From: Candidatus Latescibacterota bacterium
GTDB taxonomy: Bacteria; Latescibacterota; 4484-107
Assembly (NCBI GenBank): GCA_030613045.1
Contig: JAUWMS010000174.1
Coordinates: forward strand, 1-6,125
DNA length: 6,125 nt
Direction: 5' to 3'
Shown: positions 5,089-6,125 of the stretch, piece by piece
Layout of the letters: each line of letters starts with the position of its first letter
Position numbering within the stretch: the stretch's first letter is position 1
The notes under the pieces: model-generated
What the model was told of the DNA's origin: nothing
Databases searched by the model: none
The model's input: only the letters and a program-made list of their open reading frames with translations
Position numbers and translations under genes: made by a program

Positions 5089-5144
5089 ATTCGACGATCA
5101 AGATGATATGATCCCAAGAATGGCTCTAAAGTACCCATTTTCTT

Positions 5145-5166
5145 CAAAAAAAGCAACCTTTTTTTG
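5145..5166. repeat. A7/T7 hairpin with tetraloop
   Basis: CAAAAAAAG (5145-5153) pairs perfectly with CTTTTTTTG (5158-5166) around a four-base loop CAAC. The stem is almost all A-T, so as RNA it is weak. It lies in the rho-DUF2442 spacer and presents a U-tract on either strand. It could be the release part of a composite terminator downstream of rho, together with the palindrome at 5183-5210. Confidence 0.45.
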
Positions 5167-5182
5167 CACGCTCCCCTTTTTT

Positions 5183-5210
5183 TCGTTCCCACGCAGGATC
5201 GTGGAAACGA
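5183..5210. repeat. REP-like palindrome (TCGTTCCCACG type)
   Basis: TCGTTCCCACG (5183-5193) pairs with CGTGGAAACGA (5200-5210) around a six-base loop. Ten of eleven positions are Watson-Crick and the eleventh (5188/5205) is C-A on the plus strand but a G-U wobble in minus-strand RNA. From memory, CGTTCCCACG...CGTGGGAACG palindromes are common dispersed repeats in many proteobacterial and related genomes. Here it lies 55 bases beyond the rho stop codon. It is followed by A-runs on the minus strand, so it is not a complete terminator by itself. Confidence 0.6.
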
Positions 5211-5223
5211 GGAGGTGAACCCC

Positions 5224-5251
5224 CCACTCACCATTCACCTCTCACCACTCA
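5224..5251. repeat. four tandem degenerate heptads (CCACTCA type)
   Basis: Four uninterrupted heptads: CCACTCA, CCATTCA, CCTCTCA, CCACTCA. They lie 13 bases after the rho stop codon in the transcribed 3' region. On the minus strand they read TGAGTGG, TGAGAGG, TGAATGG, TGAGTGG. Number and length of units are identical to the array at 2061-2088, though the sequence differs. Confidence 0.7.
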
Positions 5252-5264
5252 CGAGCCGTTATTT

Positions 5265-6125
5265 CTACGAACTCATCGTCTCAACAAATTCCTTATTCGA
5301 CTTCGTGCCCCGCATCCGCTTCAACAGAAATTCCATCGCCTCAATAGGGGACATCTGATACAGCAATTTTTTGAGAATCCAGACCCGGTTCAGCACGTAT
5401 TCCGGAAGCAACAACTCCTGCCTTCTCGTTCCGGATTGGGTGAGATCAATCGCCGGGAAAACGCCTCGGTTGCTCAGGTCGCGATCCAACTTTAACTCTA
5501 AGTTCCCCGTGCCCTTGAACTCCTCGAAAATTACCTCGTCCATCCGGCTGCCCGTTTCCACGAGAGCGGTCGCCATAATGGTCAGGCTGCCTCCTTCCTC
5601 GATGTTCCGCGCGGCTCCGAAAAAACGCTTGGGCCACTGAAGCGCGTTGGCATCCACCCCGCCGGAGAGCACCCGCCCGCTGTGCGGCATCACCGCGTTG
5701 TTCGCCCGCGCCAGACGGGTGATGCTGTCCAACAGAATCACCACGTCGTGCTGATGCTCCACGAGGCGCTTGGCCTTTCCCAACACCATTTCCGCCACCT
5801 GTACATGCCGGTCGGGCGGTTCATCGAACGTGGAGCTGATCACTTCGGCCTTCACCGAACGCTCCATATCCGTGACTTCTTCCGGTCGCTCGTCAATGAG
5901 CAGCACGATCAGTTTCACCTCAGGGTGATTTTGGCTGATGCTGTTGGCGATCTTCTGAAGCAGAATCGTCTTCCCCGTGCGCGGAGGCGCCGCGATCAGG
6001 CCCCGTTGCCCTTTCCCGACGGGACACAACAGATCCATAATGCGCGTGGACAACTCGTTCTCGAATTCCAGATTGAACTTCTCTTCGGCATACAGGGGCG
6101 TCAGATTGTCGAAGAGAATCTTCTG
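5265..6125 (-). CDS. rho: transcription termination factor Rho, C-terminal 286 residues (5' end outside window)
   Basis: Rho is a hexameric RNA helicase/ATPase that ends transcription at unstructured, ribosome-free RNA. The frame is open to the window edge ([17 protein letters not shown]). By alignment from memory the fragment starts at about E. coli residue 133, so the N-terminal RNA-binding domain lies outside. Visible in order: P-loop APPRTGKT (fragment 46-53), catalytic DERPEE (78-83), Walker B ILLDSITR (130-137), Q-loop region with [14 protein letters not shown] (149-162), KRFFGAARN (166-174), R-loop EEFKGTGN (201-208), and arginine finger in SGTRR (231-235; R234 equals E. coli R366). 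Numbering keeps a constant offset of 132, so the domain is intact and not shifted. Differences are Arg for K181 in the P-loop and Gly where E. coli has R353. rpmE, the usual neighbour, is displaced by three genes. Confidence 0.97.
   Translation of the reverse strand, partial: QKILFDNLTPLYAEEKFNLEFENELSTRIMDLLCPVGKGQRGLIAAPPRTGKTILLQKIANSISQNHPEVKLIVLLIDERPEEVTDMERSVKAEVISSTFDEPPDRHVQVAEMVLGKAKRLVEHQHDVVILLDSITRLARANNAVMPHSGRVLSGGVDANALQWPKRFFGAARNIEEGGSLTIMATALVETGSRMDEVIFEEFKGTGNLELKLDRDLSNRGVFPAIDLTQSGTRRQELLLPEYVLNRVWILKKLLYQMSPIEAMEFLLKRMRGTKSNKEFVETMSS

Overview
This 6.1 kb window comes from a Gram-negative bacterium: it encodes a FadL-family outer-membrane protein and an exported protein with a clear signal peptide. 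GC is moderate. Hand counts of 60-base rows give 37/60 inside the DUF1385 gene and 38/60 inside rho, and only 21-33/60 inside the DUF3108-like gene. The protein styles and the degenerate short tandem repeats in the spacers remind me of Nitrospirota, NC10 or deltaproteobacterial-type genomes, but the sequence alone does not settle the phylum.

All seven well-supported genes lie on the minus strand. Read right to left in transcription order they are: rho (5' part cut by the window edge; 5265-6125), a small DUF2442 protein (4768-5076), a FadL/OmpP1-type outer-membrane channel (3331-4596), an exported DUF3108-like protein (2508-3161), rpmE encoding zinc-type ribosomal protein L31 (2201-2461), a YqhQ-like DUF1385 membrane protein (1093-2046), and a flavodoxin-family protein (504-992). 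rho, rpmE and DUF1385 are often neighbours, commonly followed by prfA and prmC. Here three unrelated genes sit between rho and rpmE, and a flavodoxin gene sits where prfA would be expected. The backbone looks like an ancestral translation/termination cluster that has been opened up.

Transcription units are partly visible. rpmE ends in a strong intrinsic terminator (2138-2186), so DUF1385 probably has its own promoter. DUF1385 and the flavodoxin gene (100 bp apart, no terminator seen) may be co-transcribed and end at a hairpin with T-runs on both sides (419-481).

The left 500 bases hold no confident gene. They contain palindromes, a candidate leftward promoter at the very edge, and on the plus strand a short reading frame whose first 12 residues (MKISIRSSYALR) match the start of Rrf2-family regulators before the match stops. 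I read that as the stub of a lost Rrf2 gene.

The most unusual structure is in the spacers. Several carry degenerate tandem repeats of 7-10 bases: four TGAAACG-type heptads at 2061-2088, four CCACTCA-type heptads at 5224-5251, an inverted pair of three-octad arrays at 218-298, CTTTGCG-type units at 3221-3259, and an inverted/tandem octad element at 3270-3318. I did not find a defence system, CRISPR array, insertion sequence, tRNA or rRNA.
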